Under the pieces are notes generated by a model. That model made no database searches and was not told where the DNA came from. It saw only the letters and a program-made list of their open reading frames with translations. A stretch of DNA of 64,000 bases, taken from positions 43,196,862-43,260,861 of the forward strand of contig CM055095.1 in the NCBI GenBank assembly GCA_029204225.1, written 5' to 3'. The stretch comes from Diphasiastrum complanatum (Eukaryota; Streptophyta; Lycopodiopsida; Lycopodiales; Lycopodiaceae). The number at the start of each line of letters is the position of its first letter. Within the stretch, counting starts at the first letter, position 1. This document shows positions 60,802 to 64,000 of the stretch, piece by piece. A program made the translations under genes and the position numbers.

Positions 60802-61682
60802 AAGATAGTCAATGTTCCCAATTCTAGGAAGGGGAATAGCCCTTGAAACATCACATATAAACTCCTTGTAAGGAACTTCAGTTGTTCCATTCTATTGCAT
60901 TGGGACTTTTTTTTAGATCTTTGACAATGCTTTATCATCAGAGTTGTTACTTGGGCCCTCCCCATTGAAGCTTTCTTTGGAAACTTCTCGGGTCAATGAC
61001 ATTTCATGATTCTAATTTCGGGTTGAAATCTCTATAAGAGCTTCAATAAGCTCACTCTCGAGATCTTGCTAGTTGAAGTATGTCTAGCTGGTGCCTTTTA
61101 GTGGTGCTTCTATGTTTCGATATTTTCTCTTTTGAGCTTTCACATAATGGCTTATTGGAAATTCAGATTCCTTGATCCAATAGATGTGACATGATTGTGT
61201 CAAACAATTATGCATGCATTTTGTTAGCTTGAAAACTCAAATTCATAACTTGACTAGGAGACTCACTAGAAACTTCACCTCTGATTGCTCCAGACTGCAA
61301 TATGGAATCATGAGCATCCCTTTGTTGCTAGAACTTTCCAATCATCACTTGTGTGAGGTTTTACCCACCGCACATGCCGCCGTTTTAGAATCCTTACCCA
61401 TAAGCTTTTGAATATATTCTCTTTCAAGCGTGTCTATAGTTAAACAATCTTAGTTGTTCCTACTTTAAAGGACAACTACAACCAGAAAACAACAAAAATC
61501 GAAATTATGCTCAATATGTGGATTTTTTCTACCTTTATTACAACTTCATGAAGGAATTTGGATTTTCTACATACGTAGCCAGAAGTCAATAATAATCAAT
61601 GCCATATTGCCTTGGCATGAATCTACATGGAGGCCAAATAGCAATTTCAATGCCATTATTATTCATTTAGGATTATAGATTT

Positions 61683-62078
<396 letters not shown>

Positions 62079-62297
62079 TGGTAATCAGAGCCCTACTCGC
62101 TAGAGGCTGTGCAATGCCTCCCTGGCTGAACTTGTTGGAACCCTCCACCTACTAGTCCTCATCTGTGCACAGGATGAAATGCTACATTTGAAGACTATGT
62201 GAACTCATGGACTGTGTTGATCAGAGTCTTGCACTAATGTATGTTCATCAGAGTCATGTTGTAGCCGCTCAATGTCTAGTAACCTGCCTGGTAAAGG

Positions 62298-64000
<1,703 letters not shown>

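Overview
The window looks like repeat-dense nuclear DNA of a land plant. It is AT-rich and carries Ty1/copia elements with a plant-type tRNA-iMet primer-binding site, CACTA (En/Spm) transposons with plant TNP2-side domains, a Ty3/gypsy fragment, very long (GA)n/(CT)n arrays and GT-AG introns. I see no convincing single-copy host gene and cannot name the species; the long CT/GA tracts and the domain mix would fit a fern or another large seed-free plant genome, which is only an impression.

Layout. 1-9,932: a GGTACT-rich tandem repeat split by a non-autonomous copia element (Copia-A, minus strand, 601-5,378), then anonymous DNA with four long CT/GA tracts and a copia-type LTR end plus primer-binding site near 8,045. 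9,764-12,260: a decayed minus-strand copia of another lineage. 12,744-14,133: a 1.4 kb LTR/leader repeat that recurs at 45,012-46,415. 14,772-20,615: Copia-B, plus strand, nearly full length but inactivated by stops and frameshifts. 20,714-21,213: a striking array of about 19-bp palindromes arranged as one larger mirror-symmetric inverted repeat. 21,577-24,190: two unrecognised coding remnants.

23-54 kb is dominated by three related CACTA elements. CACTA-1 (minus-strand TNP2 side, about 26.5-30.7 kb, with a plus-strand partner exon at 31,986) has a SET-like coding segment inside it. CACTA-2 (TNP2 side on plus, 37.7-41.8 kb) ends at a CACTA terminus at 43,897 and has a tandemly duplicated 5' region (35.1-38.2 kb). 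CACTA-3 (49.06-53.6 kb) keeps one likely terminus and a multi-exon Transposase_24-like gene. In all three, the TNP2-side first exon and the Transposase_24/TNPA-like gene appear to be head-to-head. Between them lie LTR remnants (44.4-48.6 kb) and a gypsy reverse-transcriptase fragment (48.6-49.06 kb).

53,964-64,000 repeats 1-9,932 almost exactly, at an offset of 53,963 bp. Either this is a very recent long tandem duplication, or the two ends of an assembled molecule overlap (haplotig, contig-end overlap or a circle). Small indels become frequent near 64,000, which points towards a sequence-quality or assembly cause.

Functionally, everything recognisable belongs to mobile elements: gag/protease/integrase/RT/RNase H of copia elements, transposase-side and TNPA-like genes of CACTA elements, and their cis-acting termini (LTRs, primer-binding sites, polypurine tracts, subterminal palindromes). 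Almost all coding units are broken.
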